Positions 55,897 to 64,000 of a stretch of 64,000 nt of DNA are shown in pieces. The notes under the pieces were generated by a model. It was not told where the DNA came from, ran no database searches, and saw nothing but the letters and a program-made list of their open reading frames with translations. Position 1 is the first letter of the stretch, and each line of letters starts with the position of its first letter. Made by a program: the position numbers and the translations under genes. Source of the DNA: a virus; the IMG/VR virus record IMGVR_UViG_3300032893_000041, positions 1 through 64,000 of that record; one strand, 5' to 3'.

Positions 55897-58782
55897 ATGA
55901 CGATCCTCGACACTCCTTCCGCCGCCGCCATAATCAAGGTAGAGCAGTTTCCAACTGCGGTCCTGCCTAAAGCTACCGTGCCGTTGGCCGGCACGGAGCT
56001 GATGGCGATAATTCAGAGTGGCAACGACGTTTATGCTGGCGTGTCGGACATCACGGCGGCGCAGTCGGTACAGACGCAAAACCTGCACGATCTGATCATT
56101 TCAGGTAATACGGCGGGCGTGACGGCCCTGGTGTCGTCCGGCACGTTGACGCTGGCCGGCGGCAATAACATCACCTTGTCGCAGGCCGGAAACGCGATCA
56201 CGATATCAGGCGCAGCCGGTGGTGGTGCCAATTTTTCGGCCGGCGTAAGCAATCTTGGAAACACGCTAGGCAGCACCGGACTTACCGGAACCCAGTTAGT
56301 ATTGGTCGGCGGCAACAACGTCACTCTGTCGCAGTCTACCGGACCTAACGGCGGGTCGGTGACCATATCGGCGTTCAATCAGTCGGCACAGACGCAGGAT
56401 CGTTTCGACCTTACCATTTCCGGCAATACCGCCGGTGCGGGAGCGCTGGTGTCGTCCGGCACGTTGGCGCTGGCCGGTGGTAACAATATTACCTTGTCGC
56501 AGGCCGGCAACGCTGTCACCATCTCAGGAGCGGCGCTTACCGCCGGGTCCGACACTATTGGTATGTCGAACCTTGGAAATACTGCCGGTACGTCCGGCGT
56601 GGTGTCGGGCGACTCCATCCGGGCGCTCATCGTCGGCGGACCGAACGTCACCATTAGTCAATCAGTTGACGCCGGCAACAGATCGGCGACTTTGTCAGTA
56701 TCGGTGGCGGCACAGACGGCCGAGTCTAATACGTTCGGCATGTCTAACCTTGGGAACACTGCCGGTACGTCCGGAGTGATCTCGGGCAATCAGCTTCGCA
56801 TGCTGGTAGTCGGTGGTCCCAATATTACAGTGTCGCAGTCCACCAACGCGTCGAGCGCGACGCTGTCCATTTCGGCCGCCGCGCAGACGGTGCAAACGCA
56901 GAATCTTTTCGCACTTACCATCTCCAGCAATACGGCGGGCGCCGGGGCGCTCGTATCGTCCGGCACGTTGACGCTGGCGGCGGGCGCCAATATTACGTTG
57001 TCACAAAACGCCGGCAACGCCATCACCATCATAGGCCCTTCTCCTTCCGGCGGTGCCTTCTCGGCCGGCGTCAGCAATCTCGGCAACACGGCAGGGTCGA
57101 CCGGCGTATCCGGAACGCAACTGGTGCTGGTCGGAACAAACGGTATTTCACTGTCGCAGTCGACTGGCGCGGCGGGCGCAACCGTCAGTATCAACTTTAC
57201 GCAGTCGGCCGAAAGTAACACGTTTGGCGCCTCAAACCTTGGTAACACGGTCGGCACGTCCGGCGTAGTGTCCGGCAATCAACTGCGTATGATTGTGGTT
57301 GGCGGACCGAACGTCACGATTTCACAATCGATTAACGGCTCGAGCGTTACCCAATCGATTTCCGTTGCAGCGCAGACGGTTCAAACGCAAAATCTTGTAG
57401 ACGTTACTGTCGGCGGCGTTAATACAAATGGCGTGCTTGCCCTCATATCGTCTGGCACTATGACTTTGGCAGCAAGCGGGCCTCTTATAATATCGCAAGC
57501 CGGTAATGGTTTAACATTTAGTGCGTCCAATGTTATATTTCCTAGTGACGTGCTGGGCATGTCAAATCTTGGAAATACGGCTGGTACGACCGGCGGCATT
57601 ACTGGAACTGGGTACAGCTTTTTCTTGGCCGGCGGTGACAATATTACGCTTAGCCAATCGGCCGGTGCGCCATTTAATGCGGCCACTATCAGTATTAGTG
57701 CAAACCCGCCGTTCGTGGCGGGCGTCAGCAATTTAGGCAACACGGCGGGCGCTACGGGGGCTACCAGCACGCGCCTTGTGCTGGTTGGGTCGAACAACAT
57801 TACCTTGTCGCAGACTACTGGCGCGGCGGGCGCAACGGTAAGTATTATAGGCGCGGCCGGCGGAGCGGCAGGAACAAATACTTTTGGTGCCAGCAATCTT
57901 GGAAATACCCTAGGTACCAGCGGAGTGATCTCAGGTACCGGCTTGCAAATGATCATTGTCGGTACCAACAATGTTACAATTAGTCAATCTATAAACGGTT
58001 CATCCGCTACACTTTCTGTAGTTGGACCAACTCTATTTTCGGCTGGCATCAGCAATTTAGGCAACACGGCCGGTACTTCGGGTCTGGCGTCCAATCGCAT
58101 CGTGCTGGTCGGCACCGATACCATCAAGTTGTCGCAATCGAGCAGCGGTGACAGCGCAACTATTTCATTTGGCGAAAATGTCACGTTTAGCCAGTACGCG
58201 CCGTTCATGCTGTATGCGCCGCAAACAGTAAATGAAAGTAATGCCACAGCGCATTTCCATCCATTTAAGGTAGAGCGATATGCTTCGGCGACTCGGGTGG
58301 ATATTTATCGGTCGTTCTCGCTGGGCAGTACCGGGACGATTACGGCTACGCACTCACACGCGGTGGCCATTTATACCAAGAACGCGTCCACCTTGTCGGC
58401 GGCCACCATCGGTGGCGCCAGCGTTGGAATTTCATACACGAGTACACAATCTAATGCTAGTTACAACGGTATGCGGCGACTTTCTATTGGTATGAACGTT
58501 AATTTAACGCCGGGTGAGTATTGGTTGGGTGTGTGGTACCGTAGTAGTGGTGGACAATTGTCAGCATCAGATTTTATAGTTATGATTCCTACGGGCGCAA
58601 TGGTAGTAAGTGGAGATTTTGGGGCGGCCAGCAATGCTTCTGCTCAAGTGGTATTAGGTATGGGTGCATTGTCGGCATCGTCTACCACTTTAAATAGTAG
58701 TGTTGCATTTTCAGATATTGTATTGTCTAATCAATCAATGTGGCGAATGATGTACGCAAACATGGTCAATCTAACGGTCTAG
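55897..58782 (+). CDS. Large repeat-containing tail protein
   Basis: 961 residues. The first ~50 residues attach to the virion; residues ~60-770 are 13 imperfect repeats, nine of the type SNLGNTxGxxG...NNxTxSQS and four of the type TxSSGTLTLAGGNNITLSQA. The last ~190 residues (YAPFMLYAPQTVNESNATAH, FSLGSTGTITATHSHAVAIY, NLTPGEYWLGVWYRSSGG) form a globular C-terminal domain found in phage tail fibres. Probably a long side fibre with beta-helical stalk. It becomes AT-richer toward the 3' end. Confidence 0.8.
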   Translation: MTILDTPSAAAIIKVEQFPTAVLPKATVPLAGTELMAIIQSGNDVYAGVSDITAAQSVQTQNLHDLIISGNTAGVTALVSSGTLTLAGGNNITLSQAGNAITISGAAGGGANFSAGVSNLGNTLGSTGLTGTQLVLVGGNNVTLSQSTGPNGGSVTISAFNQSAQTQDRFDLTISGNTAGAGALVSSGTLALAGGNNITLSQAGNAVTISGAALTAGSDTIGMSNLGNTAGTSGVVSGDSIRALIVGGPNVTISQSVDAGNRSATLSVSVAAQTAESNTFGMSNLGNTAGTSGVISGNQLRMLVVGGPNITVSQSTNASSATLSISAAAQTVQTQNLFALTISSNTAGAGALVSSGTLTLAAGANITLSQNAGNAITIIGPSPSGGAFSAGVSNLGNTAGSTGVSGTQLVLVGTNGISLSQSTGAAGATVSINFTQSAESNTFGASNLGNTVGTSGVVSGNQLRMIVVGGPNVTISQSINGSSVTQSISVAAQTVQTQNLVDVTVGGVNTNGVLALISSGTMTLAASGPLIISQAGNGLTFSASNVIFPSDVLGMSNLGNTAGTTGGITGTGYSFFLAGGDNITLSQSAGAPFNAATISISANPPFVAGVSNLGNTAGATGATSTRLVLVGSNNITLSQTTGAAGATVSIIGAAGGAAGTNTFGASNLGNTLGTSGVISGTGLQMIIVGTNNVTISQSINGSSATLSVVGPTLFSAGISNLGNTAGTSGLASNRIVLVGTDTIKLSQSSSGDSATISFGENVTFSQYAPFMLYAPQTVNESNATAHFHPFKVERYASATRVDIYRSFSLGSTGTITATHSHAVAIYTKNASTLSAATIGGASVGISYTSTQSNASYNGMRRLSIGMNVNLTPGEYWLGVWYRSSGGQLSASDFIVMIPTGAMVVSGDFGAASNASAQVVLGMGALSASSTTLNSSVAFSDIVLSNQSMWRMMYANMVNLTV
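56070..58190 (+). repeat. Tandem degenerate coding repeats in the tail protein
   Basis: Thirteen diverged units of ~120-190 bases; each ends with a version of AAC-AAY-ATT-ACC-YTG-TCG-CAG. The same composition opens long frames on the opposite strand, which are shadows. Confidence 0.75.
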
Positions 58783-58793
58783 CGGGGCAATCA

Positions 58794-59540
58794 ATGGTAG
58801 GCAGGCATAACGACAATCTGAAAGAAAGTGTAGAACGGTTGCATCGGGGCCGCACTTATGAAGACTTGACCACGATCATCGTTGTTCCGACGCGCGGCGA
58901 GATACCAGCCAAGGTAGTCGGGTCGTGGATGGGACTTATGCGCCCGATGAACCAAGTGTGCGCTGGTCCGGACTTTTGGGCGGGATATGAGGTCGGCGAC
59001 GCGTACAATCGCGCGGTAGAAGCCATCCTTGCCACGAATGCTAACATTCGAAAACAGCAACCGGCGGGCCGCCCATTCCGATACATGCTGACATTAGAGG
59101 ATGACAACATTCCGCCTCCAGACGGCATCTTGAAGCTTATGGAAAGCATCAAGGACTACGATGCCGTCGGCGGTCTGTACTGGACCAAGGGTGAGGGTGG
59201 GCAGCCCATGATCTATGGTAACCCAAATGTGACGCCGCGTAACTTTGTGCCACAGATGCCGGTGGCAGAAGCCATCCAGAAATGCAACGGTCTCGGCATG
59301 GGCTTCACGCTTTTCCGCATCGAGCTGTTGGAAAAGATGGCGCCGGACATGCCAAAAGGGTCGGACGGCGTGCGCCAGTGGTTCCGCACTGTGCAGGAAT
59401 GGTCGGCGGAAAAGGGAGGCAAGGCGTTTACTCAGGACTTGTGGTTCTTCGATCAGGCGGCCAAGTACGGAGCGAGAGTCGCCAGCGACAATCGAGTACA
59501 CGTGGGGCACTACGACAAGATCAACGATATCGTCTGGTAG
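58794..59540 (+). CDS. Glycosyltransferase family 2-like protein
   Basis: 248 residues from the ATG at 58794. LTTIIVVPTRGEIPAKVVGS, YMLTLEDDNIPPPDGILKLM (acidic metal-binding EDDN), YDAVGGLYWTKGEGGQPMIYG and NGLGMGFTLFRIELLEKM match GT-A-fold phage glycosyltransferases. It would transfer a sugar from a nucleotide donor, either to a virion protein, DNA, or host glycan. Donor and acceptor unknown. First of three sugar/methyl genes. Confidence 0.78.
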   Translation: MVGRHNDNLKESVERLHRGRTYEDLTTIIVVPTRGEIPAKVVGSWMGLMRPMNQVCAGPDFWAGYEVGDAYNRAVEAILATNANIRKQQPAGRPFRYMLTLEDDNIPPPDGILKLMESIKDYDAVGGLYWTKGEGGQPMIYGNPNVTPRNFVPQMPVAEAIQKCNGLGMGFTLFRIELLEKMAPDMPKGSDGVRQWFRTVQEWSAEKGGKAFTQDLWFFDQAAKYGARVASDNRVHVGHYDKINDIVW

Positions 59541-59553
59541 AAAGGTTGAGGAA

Positions 59554-60564
59554 ATGAAAGCACTTATCACTGGCGGGGCGGGTTTCATAGGCCACCATGT
59601 GGTGGACTATCTGCTCAAGAATACCGGCTGGGAGCTGACGATCTTGGATCGGCTCGATGGCAGCGGCAATCAGATGCGATTGATGGAGCTGGATGACTGG
59701 TACTATTCTTGGTCCAAAGGAAGAGTAAAATTTTGCTTCCATGACCTCCGGGCGCCGTTTTCCGATCAGGTGTCGGCGCAGATTGGAGAACACGAGATCG
59801 TGCTGCATCTGGCGGCGGCGACGCACGTTGATCACTCTATCCGCGACCCGTTGTCATTCGTGATGGACAACGTCGTATCTACTTGCAACCTACTTGATCA
59901 CGTGCGCAAGGTCGGATGCGACAAGATGATTTACTTCTCGACTGATGAGGTCTTTGGTCCGGCGATATACGGCACGGCGCATGCCGAATGGGATCGCTAT
60001 CGGTCCGGCAACCCGTATGCCGCCACCAAGGCCGGCGCGGAAGAGCTGTGCGTCGCCTACCAGAACACTTACCGCGTGCCGGTCATCATCACACACTGTA
60101 TGAACGTGTTCGGAGAGCGCCAGCACCCGGACAAATTCATCCCCGGAACGATAGCTCGAGTGTCGCGCGGTGAGAAGGTCCTCATTCATTCCAATGCTGC
60201 GCGGACCAAAGCTGGATCGCGCTTCTATATTCATGCGCAGTCGGTAGCGGAGGCCCTGTTGTTTCTTCTCGAGCAGGGTTTCGTGCCGGGCGACAAGTAC
60301 AATATCGTAGGAGAACGCGAAGTCGACAACCTCGAGCTGGCAACGATGATTGCCAATTACGTCGGCAAAAAACTGATCTACGAGATGGTGGACTTTCATT
60401 CTTCTCGGCCGGGCCACGATTTGCGTTACGCGCTCGATGGTCGAAAGATGGCAGCGATGGGGTGGGGGCCTACGGCGGGGCTAGAGGAGCGTCTACAGTC
60501 GGTGGTGACATGGACGCTGAACAATCCGCATTGGCAACTAGGGTTGAGGAGTGCTGCAGAATGA
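59554..60564 (+). CDS. NAD-dependent sugar epimerase/dehydratase (RmlB-like)
   Basis: 336 residues from the ATG at 59554. Rossmann motif ITGGAGFIGHHVVDYLL, LHLAAATHVDHSI, STDEVFG, NPYAATKAGAEELC (Tyr-x3-Lys) and VFGERQHPDKFIPG identify an extended SDR close to dTDP-glucose 4,6-dehydratase. Produces a 4-keto-6-deoxy or epimerised nucleotide sugar, perhaps the donor for the neighbouring glycosyltransferase. Confidence 0.85.
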   Translation: MKALITGGAGFIGHHVVDYLLKNTGWELTILDRLDGSGNQMRLMELDDWYYSWSKGRVKFCFHDLRAPFSDQVSAQIGEHEIVLHLAAATHVDHSIRDPLSFVMDNVVSTCNLLDHVRKVGCDKMIYFSTDEVFGPAIYGTAHAEWDRYRSGNPYAATKAGAEELCVAYQNTYRVPVIITHCMNVFGERQHPDKFIPGTIARVSRGEKVLIHSNAARTKAGSRFYIHAQSVAEALLFLLEQGFVPGDKYNIVGEREVDNLELATMIANYVGKKLIYEMVDFHSSRPGHDLRYALDGRKMAAMGWGPTAGLEERLQSVVTWTLNNPHWQLGLRSAAE

Positions 60565-61151
60565 ATGACGGAAATACAGTGCTTGCGCCGTCGCTGGTTC
60601 GGATCGATCTCGGGGCGGGGCAGAATAAGAAGGAAGGATTCACCGGCATGGACCGGTGGGAGGGGTCAAACATCGTCCACGATCTCTTGGACCTTCCGTG
60701 GCCATTCGAAGATGGAAGTGTCGACGAGCTGCATTGCAGTCACGTCATGGAACATTTCGTTGGCGAAGACCAGATGAAGATCATGGATGAGGCATTCCGG
60801 GTTCTGAAATTTTCGGAAGCGGATGCGTCGTCAACCATCGGAACGTTGACCGTCATTGTTCCCAGTTGGAATTCCGTGCGCATGTGGCAGGACCCGACTC
60901 ATAAGTCGCCGTTTCCAGATGCCAGGGCGCACTACTTCAACAAGGAATGGAGGACGCTGAACAAACTTGATCATTATCCGATCAAGAGCGATTTCGACTT
61001 CACGGCGTTCTATCAGATGATCGATCCGGGCAATGGCATTCCGGGCTTTATTACCAGATCGAGAGAAGCCCAGCTCTTCGCCATGCATTACTACAACAAC
61101 GTGATAGCAGACACGACCATCGTGTTCCGGAAGGCGCGTCGGAAAGCATAA
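60561..61151 (+). CDS. SAM-dependent methyltransferase
   Basis: 196 residues from the ATG at 60561 (ATGA overlap). RIDLGAGQNKKEGFTGMD is motif I, WPFEDGSVDELHCSHVMEHF motif II/III of class I methyltransferases of the type-11 kind, followed by MDEAFRVLK. Coupled to the epimerase; may methylate a sugar or another small substrate. Confidence 0.82.
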   Translation: MNDGNTVLAPSLVRIDLGAGQNKKEGFTGMDRWEGSNIVHDLLDLPWPFEDGSVDELHCSHVMEHFVGEDQMKIMDEAFRVLKFSEADASSTIGTLTVIVPSWNSVRMWQDPTHKSPFPDARAHYFNKEWRTLNKLDHYPIKSDFDFTAFYQMIDPGNGIPGFITRSREAQLFAMHYYNNVIADTTIVFRKARRKA

Positions 61152-61165
61152 AGGGCAGTAGGACC

Positions 61166-61582
61166 ATGAGTGTCCAAGAAGCACAAATTCCACCGCATGC
61201 GGCAACTCGTCGAGATAACGTCAATCGTTGGGTAGAAGACCCTTATTTTAAGCTACTTACGCGCGGCGCTATGCTATTCGTAACGTTGGCGGCGGCACCG
61301 GTCATTGGGTGGACGCTAAAGACCCTGATCGATGTGACGAACGTCCAGAGCGGTCTGGCCATCGTGCAGTCTCAACAGCAGTCGCAGATATCGGCGATAC
61401 AAATCGCACAGGCTAAGATTGTCGATGCCAGCGCGGTTGAAATCCAATCGCGCATTGCCAACGACTCCACGCAGGCAGCAAAGATCGAGTCGCTCAATGA
61501 TCAGGTGCGCAACAACACTTCTGGCATTGAGAAGCTCTACGACAAGATCGAGATGTTGTACAAGGATGGATTGAAACGATGA
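61166..61582 (+). CDS. Membrane-anchored coiled-coil protein (lysis or i-spanin candidate)
   Basis: 138 residues. One membrane span at ~35-55 (AMLFVTLAAAPVIGWTLKTL) followed by a long helical region (VQSQQQSQISAIQIAQAKIV, KIESLNDQVRNNTSGIEKLY). N-in membrane anchor plus periplasmic coiled coil is the layout of inner-membrane spanins, and also of some holin-associated proteins. Next gene overlaps by ATGA. Confidence 0.6.
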   Translation: MSVQEAQIPPHAATRRDNVNRWVEDPYFKLLTRGAMLFVTLAAAPVIGWTLKTLIDVTNVQSGLAIVQSQQQSQISAIQIAQAKIVDASAVEIQSRIANDSTQAAKIESLNDQVRNNTSGIEKLYDKIEMLYKDGLKR

Positions 61583-61878
61583 GAGAGATCATCATGGGTT
61601 CAGCGGGCGGCATTGGCGGGGCCGGCATCAGTAAGTCGGTGGCTGATTACGTCAACTGGGGATATGAAACGTTTCACGGAACGCCGTTCCCCGACTACAT
61701 CAGAGAGGACAATGCGACGACAGCACTGTTCCTCATCGGCCTGTTGGGTTCGTATCTGGCGGTGAAGTTCGTGCCGAAGGACCCGACTAGCGTCGATAGC
61801 AAAGTAAACAGCGCATTTGCGGCGGGGGTTGGTAGTGAAAAGAAGAGGCAGAACGATGAAGACGGCGTTACTGCTTAG
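61579..61878 (+). CDS. Holin candidate
   Basis: 99 residues. A Gly-rich N-terminal hydrophobic stretch (GSAGGIGGAGISKSVADYV) and a clear span (TTALFLIGLLGSYLAVKFV), then a charged tail (SEKKRQNDEDG). Two weak spans with a charged C-terminus would fit a class II holin. Assignment from topology and context only. Confidence 0.5.
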   Translation: MREIIMGSAGGIGGAGISKSVADYVNWGYETFHGTPFPDYIREDNATTALFLIGLLGSYLAVKFVPKDPTSVDSKVNSAFAAGVGSEKKRQNDEDGVTA

Positions 61879-61969
61879 CATCGGATACTTCGCTGGGTTG
61901 TTTACGATTCCAGCGTACTACTACGCACCATATCTGTTGAGGTTGATACCTCGGAAAGGCTCTAAATGA
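61856..61969 (+). CDS. 37-residue membrane peptide
   Basis: ATG overlaps the previous gene by 23 bases. MKTALLLSIGYFAGLFTIPA with a Tyr-rich middle and basic end (RLIPRKGSK). Its stop overlaps the next start (ATGA). Probably part of the membrane/lysis cassette. Confidence 0.6.
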   Translation: MKTALLLSIGYFAGLFTIPAYYYAPYLLRLIPRKGSK

Positions 61970-62301
61970 AAATGGCACTTCGATGCGTGGCCTTCGCGGT
62001 TATCATGATCGTCGCGGGCTGTACGCATGACTCGCCGTCGGCGGGTCTCCTGGCCATCGACCAAGATTTCACCAAGGCTGCCGGTCGCGTGGTGGCCTAC
62101 GAAGCTCTTCCGCCTTGCTCGGCAACGGTCACTGCTAATTGCCGTGATCAGGCCGTCGTCGACGCGCTCAAGGCGGACGTGAACGACGGCGATGCGAAGC
62201 TGGACGCGGCATGGAAGACGCTGGCGTCGGCGGACATCGCCACGGCGGGGGCGGCTCGCGATACGCTCAAGGCTGACCTCACCAAGAATCATGTGCAGTA
62301 G
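61966..62301 (+). CDS. Lipoprotein (o-spanin-like position)
   Basis: 111 residues. Signal with lipobox: RCVAFAVIMIVAGC, Cys19 after VAG. Mature part has two further Cys (CSATVTANC) and helices (DQAVVDALKADVNDGDAKLD). Lies directly after the membrane peptides, the place of outer-membrane spanins, but it is longer and less Pro-rich than typical ones. Confidence 0.65.
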   Translation: MKMALRCVAFAVIMIVAGCTHDSPSAGLLAIDQDFTKAAGRVVAYEALPPCSATVTANCRDQAVVDALKADVNDGDAKLDAAWKTLASADIATAGAARDTLKADLTKNHVQ

Positions 62302-62310
62302 GAGGAATTC

Positions 62311-62511
62311 ATGGGCATAGGTGCGATCCTGCTACTCATCAGCAATCTGCTTCCGCAGATCGAGGACGGCGTCGAAGAGGCCGTGCCGCTTCTGCAAAAG
62401 CTCAGTGGTCTCGTCGCGAACCTCTTCCACGGCAAGGACCCGACGCCGGAAGAAATTCAGGCAGTCCAGGCCGCCCGGAAACTGGTCGTCGCCGCCGTTA
62501 ACCGGGGCTAA
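62311..62511 (+). CDS. Small hydrophobic/helical protein
   Basis: 66 residues, AGGAGGA upstream. GIGAILLLISNLLPQIEDGV is hydrophobic and amphipathic; C-terminal helices (TPEEIQAVQAARKLVVAAV). May be a second holin-like or virion protein. Confidence 0.6.
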   Translation: MGIGAILLLISNLLPQIEDGVEEAVPLLQKLSGLVANLFHGKDPTPEEIQAVQAARKLVVAAVNRG

Positions 62512-62523
62512 GGCATCTAGCGT

Positions 62524-62566
62524 CCAGGGTCCCGGCATGCTATTCTATCTTCGGCCGGGACTCTGG
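62524..62566 (+). terminator. Long hairpin after the membrane cassette
   Basis: CCAGGGTCCCGGC (62524-62536) pairs with GCCGGGACTCTGG (62554-62566), 13 bp with one G-T pair, 17-base loop. No T-run follows, so termination would be partial. Confidence 0.5.
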
Positions 62567-62602
62567 AACGAGGGTACCACTGATTCATAAGAGTTCCAGG
62601 GA

Positions 62603-63502
62603 ATGGCAACAACCCTAACTTTTGATTCCTTACAGGCGGACATGGTAGCGTACTACGAACGTGGTACGCCGATCACGGACCCGACTGTAGTAAACCAGAT
62701 TCCACGACTCATCAACAACGCCGAGAGGAGAATAGCTAAGGAACTAAAGGTCCTAGGATTTTTGGTTCCTTCGCTATTCATCATGATACGCGGTCAGGCC
62801 GTCTATGACAAACCGGACCGCTGGCGAGAAATAGTCTCGATCAATTACGCCTTGCCGACGCTGTATACGACCGCGTCGAGACAGGCGGCGGCCGGCGTGC
62901 GCACTCTGGTCTTTCAGAAGCCGCACCCCTTCTCGGTTGGAAGTTCTATCGTGGTGATAGGCGTCGGCGGGTCCGGCTACAACTCAGTGGTGGCAGGCGT
63001 CTCGATATCGACGTATGTCGTCACGGCGACCACGCAGTTGAGCGTTACTTACTTCAATGGCGCCACGACCGAAGGATTGACGGCGGATACGGGTGGAGTC
63101 GTATATTTGCAACCGAACAAGCGGCAGCCATTATTTACGCGTCCGTACGAGTACATCCGCAATTACTGGCCAGACGACTCAGTCCTCGGGACGCCGGAAT
63201 TCTACGCTGACTACGATTACGGCCATTGGATAATGGGGCCGACGCCACAATTTACGGTTCCAGCAGAATTTAACTACTACGAGATGCCGCAATTGCTCGA
63301 TGCCGGCAACCAGCAGAACTGGGTGACGGAGTACGCTCCGGAACTGTTGCTGTACGCGTCATTGCTTGAGCTGGCACCATTCTTAAAGAATGATGAGCGC
63401 ATTCCGACATGGCAGTCGGCTTATGATCGGGCGGCTTCGGGTCTGTCGCAACAGGACATCGGGCGCATGAAGGATCGGGCGGCGGAAAGGAACACTGAAT
63501 GA
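62603..63502 (+). CDS. Head-tail connector / tail tubular A-like protein
   Basis: 299 residues. VNQIPRLINNAERRIAKELK, YDKPDRWREIVSINY, RPYEYIRNYWPD, FNYYEMPQLLDAGNQQNWVT, APELLLYASLLELAPFLKND and WQSAYDRAASGLSQ match the T7 gp11-type (tail tubular A) adaptor family. It would bridge connector and nozzle. This phage thus carries two different connector-type proteins (with 54520-55605). ATGA overlap with the fibre gene. Confidence 0.78.
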   Translation: MATTLTFDSLQADMVAYYERGTPITDPTVVNQIPRLINNAERRIAKELKVLGFLVPSLFIMIRGQAVYDKPDRWREIVSINYALPTLYTTASRQAAAGVRTLVFQKPHPFSVGSSIVVIGVGGSGYNSVVAGVSISTYVVTATTQLSVTYFNGATTEGLTADTGGVVYLQPNKRQPLFTRPYEYIRNYWPDDSVLGTPEFYADYDYGHWIMGPTPQFTVPAEFNYYEMPQLLDAGNQQNWVTEYAPELLLYASLLELAPFLKNDERIPTWQSAYDRAASGLSQQDIGRMKDRAAERNTE

Positions 63503-64000
63503 CGACCTCCTTCACTAGCCTGTTTGGCGGGACAGTAACCGCTCCATCACAGGTCAGTTATTCGGCTCTGACGATATCGGCCGACACGGAGCTTCAATGG
63601 CCGTTGGAAGCGTCTAGCCCGACCCTACCTGTCGTGGCCGATACGATGGACGTTACGGCAACGGTTGGCGGCCTGCATCTGGTGTTACCGGATGCAACGC
63701 TGGTAGGACCAGCGTCGGCGATCTTGATTTCGAACGTTGGCGCCAATGATTTCATTCTGCGAAATAATCTGTCTGTCGATCTTACTTCAATAACAGCAGG
63801 ACAGACCTTCTTAATTTACCTGACGGGCACGTCGGACGCTGGTGGTACATGGCGTTTTGTGCAGATAGGAGCGACCACTGCCTCCGCTGTGGCTTCGGCG
63901 CTGGCCGGTAACGGCCTTAAGGTTACGGGTTCGCTCCTAGCGCTGGCCATACCGACGTTCGATAAGAACGTGTCGGGGTATACTATCGGTGAGGCAGACC
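63499..64000 (+). CDS. Tail fibre, N-terminal part (runs off the window)
   Basis: ATG at 63499 overlaps the connector stop (ATGA); 167 codons are open to the window end. FTSLFGG, ELQWPLEA, MDVTATVGGLHLVLPDATL and YLTGTSDAGGTWRFVQIGAT, then a LAGNGLKVTGSLLALAIP segment. This is the virion-attachment half of a fibre family whose C-terminal half resembles positions 1-1713. The two ends do not join in frame directly, so a stretch of sequence is missing between them. Confidence 0.75.
   Translation, partial: MTTSFTSLFGGTVTAPSQVSYSALTISADTELQWPLEASSPTLPVVADTMDVTATVGGLHLVLPDATLVGPASAILISNVGANDFILRNNLSVDLTSITAGQTFLIYLTGTSDAGGTWRFVQIGATTASAVASALAGNGLKVTGSLLALAIPTFDKNVSGYTIGEAD

Noticed and set aside
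56031-57971. Long minus-strand frames through the repeat tail protein
   Set aside because: They mirror the repeated Gly/Thr/Asn codons of the fibre; no ribosome sites and low-complexity Pro/Val translation.
55897-58782. CRISPR array or diversity-generating template
   Set aside because: The repeats are long, diverged and coding, with no regular spacers, and no Cas or reverse-transcriptase gene is present.

Overview
This window is a nearly complete genome of a lytic, short-tailed (podovirus-like) double-stranded DNA phage of a Gram-negative host. I see terminase, portal, major capsid protein, P22-type and T7-type head-to-tail connectors and a gp10-like tail nozzle, but no tape measure, sheath, integrase, repressor, RNA polymerase, tRNA or CRISPR. 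Lipoproteins with lipoboxes point to a Gram-negative host. An alphaproteobacterial host is only a guess, from the tail-repeat style and the B12-dependent reductase. One tail-fibre gene is open at both window ends: its N-terminal part is at 63499-64000 and a C-terminal part is at 1-1713. The source molecule is therefore probably circular or circularly permuted and only slightly longer than 64 kb.

Layout. (a) 1-13442, plus strand: tail fibre end, tail nozzle, then a run of probable internal or ejected virion proteins ending in a 1328-residue polyvalent protein with a C-terminal lytic transglycosylase. (b) 13435-39520, minus strand: about 55 early genes for DNA replication and nucleotide metabolism plus many small accessory proteins. 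They are packed with ATGA-type overlaps and divided by at least three terminators and four sigma70-type promoters that share sequence. (c) 39521-39930: a 410-bp divergent control region full of GTTAC/GTAAC words and CGCTAC palindromes, a candidate origin or operator region. (d) 39931-64000, plus strand: terminase; a JAMM peptidase and an ADP-ribosyltransferase-like protein; portal; GroES-like co-chaperonin; scaffold; capsid; connectors; a 961-residue repeat tail protein; three sugar or methyl-transfer genes; a membrane/lipoprotein (lysis?) cassette; a second connector; and the start of the tail fibre.

The most important system is a 2-aminoadenine (Z) genome module. A family A DNA polymerase, a VRR-NUC-like nuclease, an adenylosuccinate-synthetase homologue with Ser in place of the catalytic Asp (PurZ type) and a MazG-like pyrophosphohydrolase (MazZ type) form one translationally coupled chain at 18961-22788. 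A PrimPol-helicase, dNMP kinase, dCTP deaminase and class II ribonucleotide reductase elsewhere in the early region complete a nucleotide-supply and replication set. No HD-domain DatZ (dATPase) was found. Two HNH endonuclease genes sit at the edges of the module.

The second theme is virion-delivered proteins. Several structural-module proteins share an N-terminal MGA-hydrophobic helix or a short Gly-Gly motif (xGG[LA][VI], three times as GG[AL][VI][ST]RP). These include the JAMM and ART-like proteins and the polyvalent transglycosylase. This looks like a common targeting or processing tag. The early region also encodes three paralogous Lys/Ala-rich basic proteins with a shared C-terminal motif.
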